DNA of 64,000 nucleotides from Bacteroidota bacterium (GTDB taxonomy: Bacteria; Bacteroidota; Bacteroidia; Bacteroidales; Lentimicrobiaceae): positions 46,140 through 110,139 of the forward strand of contig WSXU01000012.1 in NCBI GenBank assembly GCA_009773455.1, read 5' to 3'. Under the pieces are notes generated by a model. That model had not been told where the DNA came from and searched no databases. It saw nothing but the letters and a program-made list of their open reading frames with translations. This document shows positions 40,066 to 47,866 of this stretch, piece by piece. The position numbers were made by a program, and so were the translations under genes. Within the stretch, counting starts at the first letter, position 1; every line of letters begins with the position of its first letter.

Positions 40066-41625
40066 ATGAGAATATTAGTTTTACTTGCCTTTATCCAGTG
40101 TACTGGTATAGTATTTTGTCAGATACCAACAAATGGATTGGTAGCATACTATCCTTTTAACGGAAATGCTGCCGATGAAAGTGGAAATGGGGTAAATGGC
40201 ACTGTTAATGGAGCCACAATTTCAAGTGACAGATTTGGTAATAGTTCGAGTGCCTACTCCTTTAATGGCATTGACAATAACATCCTTTTCAATTCATTTC
40301 CGATGTCAATTACAGACAATTGGACTATTTCAGCCTGGATTTCTCCTGAAATGATGACACAAACACATATGGCCATTGAATTGGGTTACGATCCGGGTTA
40401 TATGCCGGCAGATGGATATGGAATTTGCATTCAGGAAGGTTGTTTATTTGCTTTGTATTGCGGAATCAGTTTATACAATTGGAATTATTGTTTACAAATA
40501 AACAGCTGGCACCACATTGTAATGAGGCGGGATAATGGGATTCTAACATATACAGTTGATAATATCCTTCTTGGTATGACTATCAATACATCGCCAACCC
40601 CTCCAACCGCCTTTTACATTGGTTCTGGAACCGGTATCCGATTTTTTAAAGGGAAGATAGATGATGTGCGGATTTATAACCGGGCTTTGATGCTGGATGA
40701 AATCGAATTACTTTACTATGAAGCGCTACCTGCCGGAGAACTGACAATAACGCATGTGCAGCAACGAACTGATGGAAGTGGATTGGTTGATATTTATTAT
40801 AATCTAAGCGGCCAGGGTATCTATTTTGTAAACATGGAGGCATCATTTAATGAAGGGGAAACATTTTTTCCGGTCAATTCATCATTTATTACCGGTGAGG
40901 TAGGGCCGATCTATCCAGGAAACAATAAGCATATTATATGGGATGGTAAAATGAGTAACCCTGGTATTTATAGTAGTCAATCGAAACTATTGTTAAGTGC
41001 GGTCAGGGACCCGTCGCCGGTTATGGATATTGATGGGAATATTTACCAAACCGTCCTGATTGGTCAACAGCTATGGATGGCTGAGAATTTAAAAACAACC
41101 AGATACAGTAATGGTATAAATATTGAATATCCCGGAGCTGATAATTCGGCATGGTCGAATAATTTGACTGGGGCTTATGCCTGGTATGACAATGATATTT
41201 CCTGGAAGGATTCCTATGGTGCTTTATATAATTGGTACGCTGTAAACAATTCCAACAGTATCTGTCCAAGTGGCTGGCATGTTCCAACTGAAGCCGAATG
41301 GAACTCCTTATCAAATTATCTTGGTGGTGTTGATATTGCTGGTGGAAAGTTGAAAAGCACGCAAACATATCCTGATTTTCATCCGAGATGGGATTCGCCT
41401 AATACTGATGCAACAAATGAAAGTGGCTTTTCATCACTTCCAGGAGGTAATCGAGATGCTGGAGGAACATATGGTAGCATTGGTCAGACAAGTCATTATT
41501 GGTCTTCTACCGAAGAAAGAAATGCAAATGCATGGCTTTGGGATTTAGGCTATATATATGGCTATTTCTATAATACTTTTTATGATAAGCGAGGTGGATT
41601 ATCGGTGCGGTGCCTCAAGGATTAG
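40066..41625 (+). CDS. Secreted LamG + FISUMP protein
   Basis: A 519-residue exported protein (signal peptide about 1-19, IVFCQ). Residues about 22-215 are a concanavalin-like LamG domain (GLVAYYPFNGNAADESGNGV, and GKIDDVRIYNRALMLDEIE), a carbohydrate- or protein-binding fold. Residues about 222-312 repeat the module of the 35.3 kb protein (GELTITHVQQRTDGSGLVDI). Residues about 318-519 are the FISUMP domain (IGQQLWMAENLKTTRYSNGI, GALYNWYA, ICPSGWHVPTEAEW). The two FISUMP proteins are clearly paralogues that gained or lost the LamG part. Confidence 0.88.
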   Translation: MRILVLLAFIQCTGIVFCQIPTNGLVAYYPFNGNAADESGNGVNGTVNGATISSDRFGNSSSAYSFNGIDNNILFNSFPMSITDNWTISAWISPEMMTQTHMAIELGYDPGYMPADGYGICIQEGCLFALYCGISLYNWNYCLQINSWHHIVMRRDNGILTYTVDNILLGMTINTSPTPPTAFYIGSGTGIRFFKGKIDDVRIYNRALMLDEIELLYYEALPAGELTITHVQQRTDGSGLVDIYYNLSGQGIYFVNMEASFNEGETFFPVNSSFITGEVGPIYPGNNKHIIWDGKMSNPGIYSSQSKLLLSAVRDPSPVMDIDGNIYQTVLIGQQLWMAENLKTTRYSNGINIEYPGADNSAWSNNLTGAYAWYDNDISWKDSYGALYNWYAVNNSNSICPSGWHVPTEAEWNSLSNYLGGVDIAGGKLKSTQTYPDFHPRWDSPNTDATNESGFSSLPGGNRDAGGTYGSIGQTSHYWSSTEERNANAWLWDLGYIYGYFYNTFYDKRGGLSVRCLKD

Positions 41626-41664
41626 GCGTTTCAGTTATAAGAAAACGATAAGAAAGCCGGATCA

Positions 41665-41674
41665 ATGTTTTACC
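41665..41674 (+). repeat. Single degenerate ATGTTGTACC-like box (unit D)
   Basis: ATGTTTTACC matches the repeat box at 9 of 10 positions and stands in the same place relative to its hairpin as the boxes of unit C and of the intact tRNA. Confidence 0.5.
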
Positions 41675-41680
41675 AGTCAA

Positions 41681-41721
41681 AAGAAAGCACCTGTAATTCA
41701 TTGAATTACAGGTGCTTTCTT
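41681..41721 (-). terminator. Terminator hairpin of tRNA-remnant unit D
   Basis: Perfect 20-bp inverted repeat (41681-41700 with 41702-41721). Its core is identical to unit C. Confidence 0.8.
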
Positions 41722-41755
41722 TTCTCAGTTGCGGTCTGGACATGGCTTTGGTGCG
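41720..41755 (-). pseudogene. Decayed tRNA-Asp 3' end (unit D)
   Basis: Aligned with the intact tRNA 3' flank, 16 of the first 20 and about 22 of 35 bases agree, with GCGGTCTGGAC for GCGGTCCGGAC. Too short and altered to form a tRNA. Confidence 0.7.
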
Positions 41756-41883
41756 CACAACGCCCGCTTTATAGCCTTAATGGATCACTATCTGCCGGAG
41801 TGGAAGCTGCTGAAAAGGGAATTGAATAAATTGCCGGTAAGTCATGTGGAGTGGGGGTATTGAATTGTTAACTTTTAGTAATT

Positions 41884-42432
41884 ATGGATATTAGAAATTT
41901 TATCAACCTAAAATCAGATGAGCTAATAAAGTTATCTAATGATTTAAAATCAGTAACTACAGAGTGGCAGGTGCCAATTATTATTGATTGTTCAAATATT
42001 AGTCAACAAAACATTCCAGCTTTATTGGCTAAGCATCCAAACTTAGTTGCTGGAAGGAAATACCCTGGAATTTACTATTTTAAAATTCTTAATGACAAAA
42101 TTGATAACAATAATGTTATTGAAGCATTAAAACATTATAAAAAACTTAGGGAACGGTTATGTCCTAAAATTGAAAATAAAAGGAGCAAGGACTCAAAATT
42201 TCTATATTGTGGTAGTAAGAGGGTTGATTTATTTAGTCGATTTCTTCAGCATTTGGGCTTGGGTCACAAATATACTTATTCGTTACAATTATTACATTGG
42301 GCAAAAGACCTTGGCCTCCTGATTGAATTTAATTACTGTTTCCTGGAAAAGGAGCAAATGCACTTAACAGAGTTGATTGAAGCATCTTTGACTATGGCAA
42401 TCAAACCTTTAGTCGGAAAATTAGTAAAGTAA
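41884..42432 (+). CDS. Divergent GIY-YIG nuclease-like protein with N-terminal extension
   Basis: A 182-residue protein that I assign to the GIY-YIG fold by motif order: PGIYYF (61-66), FLYCGS (106-111, YCG for YIG), Arg119 and His123 in SRFLQHLG, and a late Glu with KPLVGK (about 166-179), where families usually show a Glu then a Pro-Asn. About 40 residues separate the first two motifs, much more than in the small GIY-YIG gene of this island. The first 55 residues are a separate N-terminal part. It lies between tRNA remnant D and the intact tRNA-Asp. Activity and partner are unknown. Confidence 0.6.
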   Translation: MDIRNFINLKSDELIKLSNDLKSVTTEWQVPIIIDCSNISQQNIPALLAKHPNLVAGRKYPGIYYFKILNDKIDNNNVIEALKHYKKLRERLCPKIENKRSKDSKFLYCGSKRVDLFSRFLQHLGLGHKYTYSLQLLHWAKDLGLLIEFNYCFLEKEQMHLTELIEASLTMAIKPLVGKLVK

Positions 42433-42581
42433 TACAGATCACTGCTTTATATCATTAATGGACTGGCTATCTGCCGGAATTGAAGTATTTATTTAAAGCG
42501 GTAAAAGTTTTAATCGCTGGTGAGTTATTCTGATTAGGTATTATTTGACTCTGATTGCTCCAGTTCTGTCCTTTTATCGGC

Positions 42582-42932
42582 TCATTTTCTTTTTCTATCC
42601 CTTAGAATATATTTATCAGCTTGTTGACTTATTTCATAAGTAGTCATGCGCCGGCTGCCTGCAATCCATTTCAATAAATCATCTTTGCGAAAGTACAATC
42701 GTTTTCCTCGTTTGTAATAAGGGATGGAACGCTTACTAACTAAACCGTAAATAGTTGGAACCGACAAAAAGAGAATTTCTGCAGTTTTCTTAATATCCAA
42801 TAATTCGTTTTGATCAGATTGCGGTGCGGAGGTTACTGAATAATGTCGTTCAATCGCTTTATCAACTGCTTCATTGATGATGGGGGTCAACATTTCGCGT
42901 AACAAGGTTTCAAGTGAATTGGTTACTTCCAT
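42582..42932 (-). CDS. Excisionase-like helix-turn-helix protein
   Basis: A 116-residue DNA-binding protein. The C-terminal half is a MerR/Xis-type winged helix of the HTH_17 kind: LLDIKKTAEILFLSVPTIYG, then RSIPYYKRGKRLYFRKDDLL, where the wing ends in the usual LxxW (LLKWIAG). The N-terminal 40 residues are helical and acidic, perhaps for oligomerisation. It is the first gene downstream of the intact tRNA-Asp and its ATGTTGTACC boxes, which is where an excisionase or directionality factor would be. The matching integrase is absent. Confidence 0.85.
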   Translation of the reverse strand: MEVTNSLETLLREMLTPIINEAVDKAIERHYSVTSAPQSDQNELLDIKKTAEILFLSVPTIYGLVSKRSIPYYKRGKRLYFRKDDLLKWIAGSRRMTTYEISQQADKYILRDRKRK

Positions 42933-43057
42933 AGCAAATATTATTTCCTGGAAATGGATAAATTATATAAGTAATAATAACGAATTACCTAATAATTCTA
43001 TTTTAACTTATCAGACTATTAAATGCCTGATACTAAAAAAATGAAGTGATTTTGTAA

Positions 43058-43078
43058 ATGTTGTACCTATGTTGTACC
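43058..43078 (+). repeat. Tandem ATGTTGTACC boxes beside tRNA-Asp
   Basis: ATGTTGTACC at 43058-43067 and again at 43069-43078, 11 bases apart. Together with the adjacent hairpin and tRNA 3' end it forms a direct repeat of about 90 bases with 34816-34905. Confidence 0.75.
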
Positions 43079-43088
43079 TGTAAAAAGG

Positions 43089-43121
43089 AAAAGCCTGTAA
43101 TTGGTTAAATTACAGGCTTTT
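43089..43121 (-). terminator. Terminator of tRNA-Asp
   Basis: Perfect 14-bp stem (43089-43102 with 43108-43121) with a 5-base loop and T-rich sequence after it on the minus strand, 12 bases beyond the encoded CCA end of the tRNA. Confidence 0.88.
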
Positions 43122-43132
43122 ATTTTCCTCAT

Positions 43133-43209
43133 TGGCGGTCCGGACGGGACTCGAACCCGCGACCCCGTGCGTGACAGGCACGTATTCTAACCAACTGAAC
43201 TACCGGACC
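43133..43209 (-). tRNA. tRNA-Asp (anticodon GTC)
   Basis: Complete 77-base cloverleaf including an encoded CCA end. Acceptor stem GGTCCGG/CCGGACC; D arm GTTCAGTTGGTTAGAAT; anticodon loop CTGTCAC with anticodon GTC; T arm CGGGTTCGAGTCCCG. Preceded by an excellent promoter and followed by a hairpin terminator, so it is transcribed alone. Four partial copies of its 3' end lie downstream in the island, showing that it is an insertion target. Confidence 0.97.
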
Positions 43210-43241
43210 AAATTTCGAAGAACTATTTCCGAACGAGGCTG

Positions 43242-43272
43242 CAAAGATAAGCACTTTTCTTAATTCTGCAAA
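43242..43272 (-). promoter_or_regulatory. Bacteroidota-type promoter of tRNA-Asp
   Basis: On the minus strand TTTG (43272-43269), then exactly 19 bases, then TATCTTTG (43249-43242). This fits the TTTG/TAnnTTTG consensus with ideal spacing, 33 bases ahead of the mature 5' end. Confidence 0.8.
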
Positions 43273-43343
43273 TCGGGTTGAATTTTTTTTATTTTATTTA
43301 ATTTCTGCTCTTATTGAGATGAGAATGGTGAGTTTTCAATTGA

Positions 43344-46208
43344 TCACCACGCCTTCTTTTCCACCGTTTTGTGGCAAATGTTTTTAAACGGGCAAAGGCT
43401 GCAGTGTTCCTCATACTCAGTTTGTGTAAAAGGCATCTCCTTGTTAAAAATCTCTGTAAGAAGATTTCTAAGGCTGTTTTCAAAAGCAATAATGGCTGTT
43501 TTCGGGTTGTTGTCTGGTAATATCAATGGCATAAATCCATCCTTCAGCGATCTGAAACTGATGATGCCTGCACTTGCCTCGTCTGACAGCCCGGGAATCC
43601 TGGTGTTCCGGGAGGCAAGCAATAGGTAGAACATCAACTGAAAGGCTTTTTCTTTTGGCCTTGCTGAAGGTTGGAAAAGGGCTTCCACCGATTTTGGCTT
43701 CAGGTCAGCGGCTTCCACCTTACCGGTCTTGTAGTCGATGATCCTGACAAGTCCGTCGGTACGGTCGATCCGGTCGGCAAATCCCTTCAACTTTACTTCC
43801 CTGATTTCAGCACCTGCAAGATCAAAGGGAAGAAGCATATCAAGCGATTCTTCCAGCCCTATAATACTGTTTCCGGAGGTGGAATTCTCTTCCGCTTCCT
43901 GTGCGAGGAAACGACTGATCCAAACATTCGCTACCCTTACAATAAGCAGGTTTCTTCCATGTTCAACCTCTCCACCCGGGAAGTGTTTTCTCAGGGAAGA
44001 CCTGATTGCTTCCGTTGCTTCCTGCTGCATCTTTTGGTAACCGGCCTGATCCGGGAATGTCCCTTTGAATGGTTCATAGAACTTCTGAAGTACTTCGTGG
44101 ATGACCAACCCGAGGGTACGGTGATCGATGGTTTCGTCGGTATCTTCAGGTTCACCGAGGTTCAGGATCCGGGTGAAATAGAATTTGAGCGGACAGGTCA
44201 GGTAAGTGTTCAGCGAGGTTGGTGAAAAGCCCTTCTCCGCCAGGAGTCTCAGTTTTTCAAGGATATCAGGGGTCTTTTCTATAACAATGGCATCCGGTTC
44301 CCGAAGAACTGCCGTAGCAGAGGGCTTTATTTCCGTTATATTGATTCCACTGTTATACTGTGGCATCTCCGTGATAATCTGGCTGAGAAACCTGCTTTTT
44401 TCTCCACCACCGAGTTCGTCGGCCTCAGAATTGTATATGAGCCAGGCCTTACTGCTGCGCTGGAGGAGGTGGTAGAAATGATAGGCAAACACAGCCTGCT
44501 GGTCATGGTGGGTTGGCAGGCCGAACGATTGCCTGATTTCGAACGGTATAAAGCTGTTGTAGGATTTTTTTGAGGGGAGGGTATCTTCGTTAGCCGAAAC
44601 CAGGATCACATTATCGAAATCAAGTGTACGGGTCTCCAGCATTCCCATGACCTGGATTCCTTCAAGGGGTTCTCCATAGAATGGAACGGGCATGGCAGCT
44701 GCGGCTTCGCGAAAAAGACTGTGCAGGGTGCGGAGTTCACCGATCAGGCTACTTTCGCTGACCAGTGTGTGCAGCCGGTTGGCAATCATTGCCAGACTGA
44801 ACAGTATTTCCCCGTCGGTACTGTATTCTTCTTTATCTTGATTATCAGCTGCCGTGCCGGAGTTTCTGAAGATATCGATGGCACGGATGATCAGTCCGGT
44901 GAGGCCGGACGGGGATTCTACTTTTGAAAACAGGGTTTTGAATTGTTTTATCCCCGGATCTTCCTTATCCTGATCCCGGAAAATGGTGCTGACGTCAGGG
45001 AAGGAGGTCCTTACCGACTTCATAACTGTGATCAGTTTATTGATCTGTATGCCATTTATTAACAGAGAGGTATAAGGGTGCTGAATGAGTGAAAGCACAT
45101 CTTTGTAATAAAAGTAAGACAGTGATTCTTCTTTTCCTTCAGATGCATTGATGTGCATCCCTATCAGTGTATCGAAAAATCCGTAAAGCGGGGATTGCTG
45201 CAGCGGATATCCCATGGTTATGTTAAACTGTCCGGCTTCGGCCGGGATGGCATTCAGCAGTGGCAACAGCAGTGATTCATCAGCAAGTACTACTGCGGTG
45301 CGGTTTAATACCTCAGGTTCGTTGTTATCAATGATACTCTTCAGGATATTGCCGGCCAGACGGGCCTGTCCGATGTTTCGGGGAACACCGGCTATGTGAA
45401 TGTCTTTCTGTCCTTTTTCAAAGAAACGACTTGGGTCAGCAGGCTTACCCAGCGTTTTGTCTTTGAGGTAATTCCGCAGGAACCGGCCGGCTTCCTGCGC
45501 CGGATTTTCAATGTAATAGCTGTCGGCATCCCACACGATTTCTGCAATATCCTGTGCAATCAGATGGCGGATGATGGTAAGCTGGGCGGGGGTGATGGCA
45601 TTGAATCCGGCAAAGATCACATAATCCCATGGCAATGGATTCAGAAACCGTTCAGGATTCCCGGCTACCTGTCTGCAGGCGAGTCCATGGTATGCCCTTC
45701 CGCTTTTAAGCAGATTTTCAGAGAAAAATTTATAATATAGGGGGAGGGCATTGAAAAAGCGCAGGTATTGTTGTTCAAAGTCTGTAAGAGGCTGACCATC
45801 CATATTCCAGATGTTCATTGCCTTGGTTTCGCTCAGGAATCCGAAGAGGGCGGCAGGATCGGCTAGATACTGATCTATTTCATCGAAATCGCGGATAAGG
45901 CCTTTGCTCCATCCGGTGAAATCGTCGAAAATAACTGCATTTTCCTTCTCCACAAAGCAGTGTGCTTCATACAGGCCAAACATCAGCGAAAGGGGATCAG
46001 GAATGCCCAGGTGGCTGATTCCGGCGATAAAATCCTCGACCGAGAAAACGGACGGCGCCCACACAGGCACTTCCGATCCGGCGACAAGGTAGCGTTTCAG
46101 GAACAATCCGGCACGACGATTGGGCATCACGACGCACAAGCGGTTGCCCAGCCCGGCATGCTCCGATCTGATTTTACCGGCTAATTTACTGAGGAATGGT
46201 TGTTCCAT
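43344..46208 (-). CDS. AddB/RecB-like PD-(D/E)XK nuclease
   Basis: A 954-residue protein with the organisation of AddB-type subunits: a degenerate helicase-like N-terminal part (NRLCVVMPNRRAGLFLKRYL, about 22-42; MGMLETRTLDFDNVILVSAN, about 520-540) and a C-terminal RecB nuclease domain. The nuclease has GFADRIDRTDGLVRIIDYKT (about 815-835; catalytic D and DYK). Cysteines that could hold a 4Fe-4S cluster are TCPLKF (about 668) and CSLCPFKNIC (about 938-948). Normally it works with AddA in double-strand-break resection. No addA gene is in the window. Confidence 0.85.
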   Translation of the reverse strand: MEQPFLSKLAGKIRSEHAGLGNRLCVVMPNRRAGLFLKRYLVAGSEVPVWAPSVFSVEDFIAGISHLGIPDPLSLMFGLYEAHCFVEKENAVIFDDFTGWSKGLIRDFDEIDQYLADPAALFGFLSETKAMNIWNMDGQPLTDFEQQYLRFFNALPLYYKFFSENLLKSGRAYHGLACRQVAGNPERFLNPLPWDYVIFAGFNAITPAQLTIIRHLIAQDIAEIVWDADSYYIENPAQEAGRFLRNYLKDKTLGKPADPSRFFEKGQKDIHIAGVPRNIGQARLAGNILKSIIDNNEPEVLNRTAVVLADESLLLPLLNAIPAEAGQFNITMGYPLQQSPLYGFFDTLIGMHINASEGKEESLSYFYYKDVLSLIQHPYTSLLINGIQINKLITVMKSVRTSFPDVSTIFRDQDKEDPGIKQFKTLFSKVESPSGLTGLIIRAIDIFRNSGTAADNQDKEEYSTDGEILFSLAMIANRLHTLVSESSLIGELRTLHSLFREAAAAMPVPFYGEPLEGIQVMGMLETRTLDFDNVILVSANEDTLPSKKSYNSFIPFEIRQSFGLPTHHDQQAVFAYHFYHLLQRSSKAWLIYNSEADELGGGEKSRFLSQIITEMPQYNSGINITEIKPSATAVLREPDAIVIEKTPDILEKLRLLAEKGFSPTSLNTYLTCPLKFYFTRILNLGEPEDTDETIDHRTLGLVIHEVLQKFYEPFKGTFPDQAGYQKMQQEATEAIRSSLRKHFPGGEVEHGRNLLIVRVANVWISRFLAQEAEENSTSGNSIIGLEESLDMLLPFDLAGAEIREVKLKGFADRIDRTDGLVRIIDYKTGKVEAADLKPKSVEALFQPSARPKEKAFQLMFYLLLASRNTRIPGLSDEASAGIISFRSLKDGFMPLILPDNNPKTAIIAFENSLRNLLTEIFNKEMPFTQTEYEEHCSLCPFKNICHKTVEKKAW

Positions 46209-46500
46209 TTTAAATTTTAATGCCTGATCTTTTGAGCGAAGTTAAGGATTCATTGGTATATTTAAGAAATCAATTCCTTAAAAGTATTTCAACCACAATA
46301 GACACAATAGGTCACAATAGTATTTTGAAAAATAAAAATAAAATGATGATTATGGTATATAGTATTGAAAAACAACAGAATAATATTTTACAGTATGTTA
46401 TTGCCGGCAAAATGGACGGGACAGGTTGCGCATGTTTGGCACGGTGTAATCACATAAAGTAAGTACTTTATCTGACCTGAATCCGGCATACTTGTTTGTT
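46209..46500. other. Intergenic stretch without a supported gene
   Basis: About 290 A+T-rich bases between the AddB-like gene and the MurU-like gene. It contains three close CACAATAG repeats around 46295-46320. No gene, RNA or terminator is supported. It probably carries the promoter of the AddB-like gene. Confidence 0.5.
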
Positions 46501-47235
46501 TTACCGGAAACTAATCTCAGCCGCTATTTTTCCTGCTTCAGCCAGGCTGTCAGGCTTACCTGCATCGGCCCAGAGCAGGCTTTCATCGGGATATCCACCC
46601 ACCGGATCCGTAGCCGCCACCCTGAGATAAGTGTCGATGATTGAAAAGCGGTCCTGAGTTTCCATCACACCGAAGATTTCAGGACTGATCACATGAATGC
46701 CGCTGAAAGCATATGGGTTCAACGGTTCGGTAGTCATCTGTACAATCCTTTTTTCTCCTGTCGAAACATTTTCCCAGGCTTTCAGATTCATAAATTCATC
46801 GAACAGCAGGTATCGGGAAGTTTTGCGCCGCCTCACCACCAGGGTTGCCAGGTTCCGGCTTTCGCAATGGTAACGGTAAAGTGCTGCCAGATCCAGGTCG
46901 GTCACAATATCCACATTGTAAACAAGGAAGGGGCTGCCATCGTTAAAAAACCAGGATGCTTTTCTGATTCCGCCTCCGGTATCGAGCAACCTGTCCCTTT
47001 CATCTGAAATGGAAATATTACAACCGAAATTGCTGTGATCAGCCAGGTATTTTATCACCGCATCGGCATGATGATGCACATTAACAATCAGGTCGCTGAA
47101 TCCTGCGCCTTTCAGTTTCAGCACGGCAAATTCAAGCAGGGTATAAGGGCCGGCCTGAAGCAGGGCTTTGGGTGTATGGTCGGTCAGGGGCTTCAACCGT
47201 GTGCCGAGACCGGCTGCCAGAATCATAGCTTTCAT
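46501..47235 (-). CDS. MurU-like sugar-1-phosphate nucleotidyltransferase
   Basis: A 244-residue nucleotidyltransferase with the signature ILAAGLGTRLKPLTDHTPKA (residues 5-24), VYNVDIVTDLDL (metal Asp) and PYAFSGIHVISPEIF. This is the pattern of MurU, which makes UDP-MurNAc from MurNAc-1-phosphate, and of short mannose-1-phosphate guanylyltransferases. I favour the MurU type because an AmgK-like kinase gene lies upstream in the same strand unit. Its start overlaps the stop of the preceding gene by 4 bases, so translation is coupled. Confidence 0.8.
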   Translation of the reverse strand: MKAMILAAGLGTRLKPLTDHTPKALLQAGPYTLLEFAVLKLKGAGFSDLIVNVHHHADAVIKYLADHSNFGCNISISDERDRLLDTGGGIRKASWFFNDGSPFLVYNVDIVTDLDLAALYRYHCESRNLATLVVRRRKTSRYLLFDEFMNLKAWENVSTGEKRIVQMTTEPLNPYAFSGIHVISPEIFGVMETQDRFSIIDTYLRVAATDPVGGYPDESLLWADAGKPDSLAEAGKIAAEISFR

Positions 47236-47633
47236 TCTTCTGGCAGGTCTTTGAGTTTGTAATTTTTATAATAACTCCTGAAAAGTACTTTCTTCAGTTC
47301 CCTGTAAATGATCAATTCAGCGATCACCTGGGAATGGGTATATTCCGGGTGTTCTTCCCAGGCATTTACGATGGTTTGTTCATTCAGGTCAATCTGATAC
47401 AGAAGCGCTGATAGCTTCTGAACATTCCGGGCGAGCATATCAGAAATATGATACTCCAGTTCCCTGAAAAGGTCATGATAAACCATTTCCATAGCAACCG
47501 GAAAATCAACATCCATGCCGAACATCCCGAAATCCTTTTTAATCTGCTGAATGGTAAGCCTGATCACCTCCTGTTCAGCCTTGAAAGGTTCAATATCAAA
47601 CGGCTCTTTCATGGGTTTGCCGGAACTCAACAT
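47232..47633 (-). CDS. Small all-helical protein, unknown function
   Basis: A 133-residue soluble protein predicted to be almost all helical (LTIQQIKKDFGMFG; YHDLFRELEYHISDMLARNV; AELIIYRELKKVLFRSYYKN). No Cys cluster or catalytic motif. A second start at 47612 (MKEPFDIE) is possible. It overlaps the MurU-like gene by 4 bases and follows the Cys-rich microprotein by one base, so it belongs to the same operon. I do not recognise the family. Confidence 0.72.
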   Translation of the reverse strand: MLSSGKPMKEPFDIEPFKAEQEVIRLTIQQIKKDFGMFGMDVDFPVAMEMVYHDLFRELEYHISDMLARNVQKLSALLYQIDLNEQTIVNAWEEHPEYTHSQVIAELIIYRELKKVLFRSYYKNYKLKDLPEE

Positions 47634-47634
47634 A

Positions 47635-47763
47635 TTAAATTTCTTTTGGCTTACAGACCTGCTTCTCTTTCTTTACCAGTGCTCCGCATTTTTTGCATTT
47701 GAACCTGGGATTTTCGCAATCCTGCTCTCCCTTCTTCCCTTTTTCACACATTGTCTTGCTCAT
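47635..47763 (-). CDS. 42-residue Cys-rich microprotein
   Basis: Starts at an ATG at 47763 (MSKTMCEKGK) and ends one base before the next gene. Five Cys in 42 residues (MCEKG, DCENP, KCKKCGA, VCKPK) with a CKKC knuckle suggest a zinc ribbon; about a third of residues are Lys. The frame extends upstream into the end of the kinase gene, but the short form is the better call. Function unknown. Similar basic Cys-rich mini-proteins are often missed in annotation. Confidence 0.65.
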   Translation of the reverse strand: MSKTMCEKGKKGEQDCENPRFKCKKCGALVKKEKQVCKPKEI

Positions 47764-47866
47764 ATTTTTTTCTTTTGCGGACGATTGACCCCCGTTATCA
47801 GTATTTATAATTTTTTCCGTACGACCGGCAACACGACATTTTCTACCTGGTCTTGTTTCCGGGCAA

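Noticed and set aside
43671-44225. 184-codon plus-strand open frame
   Set aside because: Antisense to the AddB-like nuclease domain, without recognisable motifs.
46220-46462. 80-codon frame in the gap ahead of the MurU-like gene
   Set aside because: A+T-rich, low-complexity composition, no ribosome site or family match; not supported as a gene.
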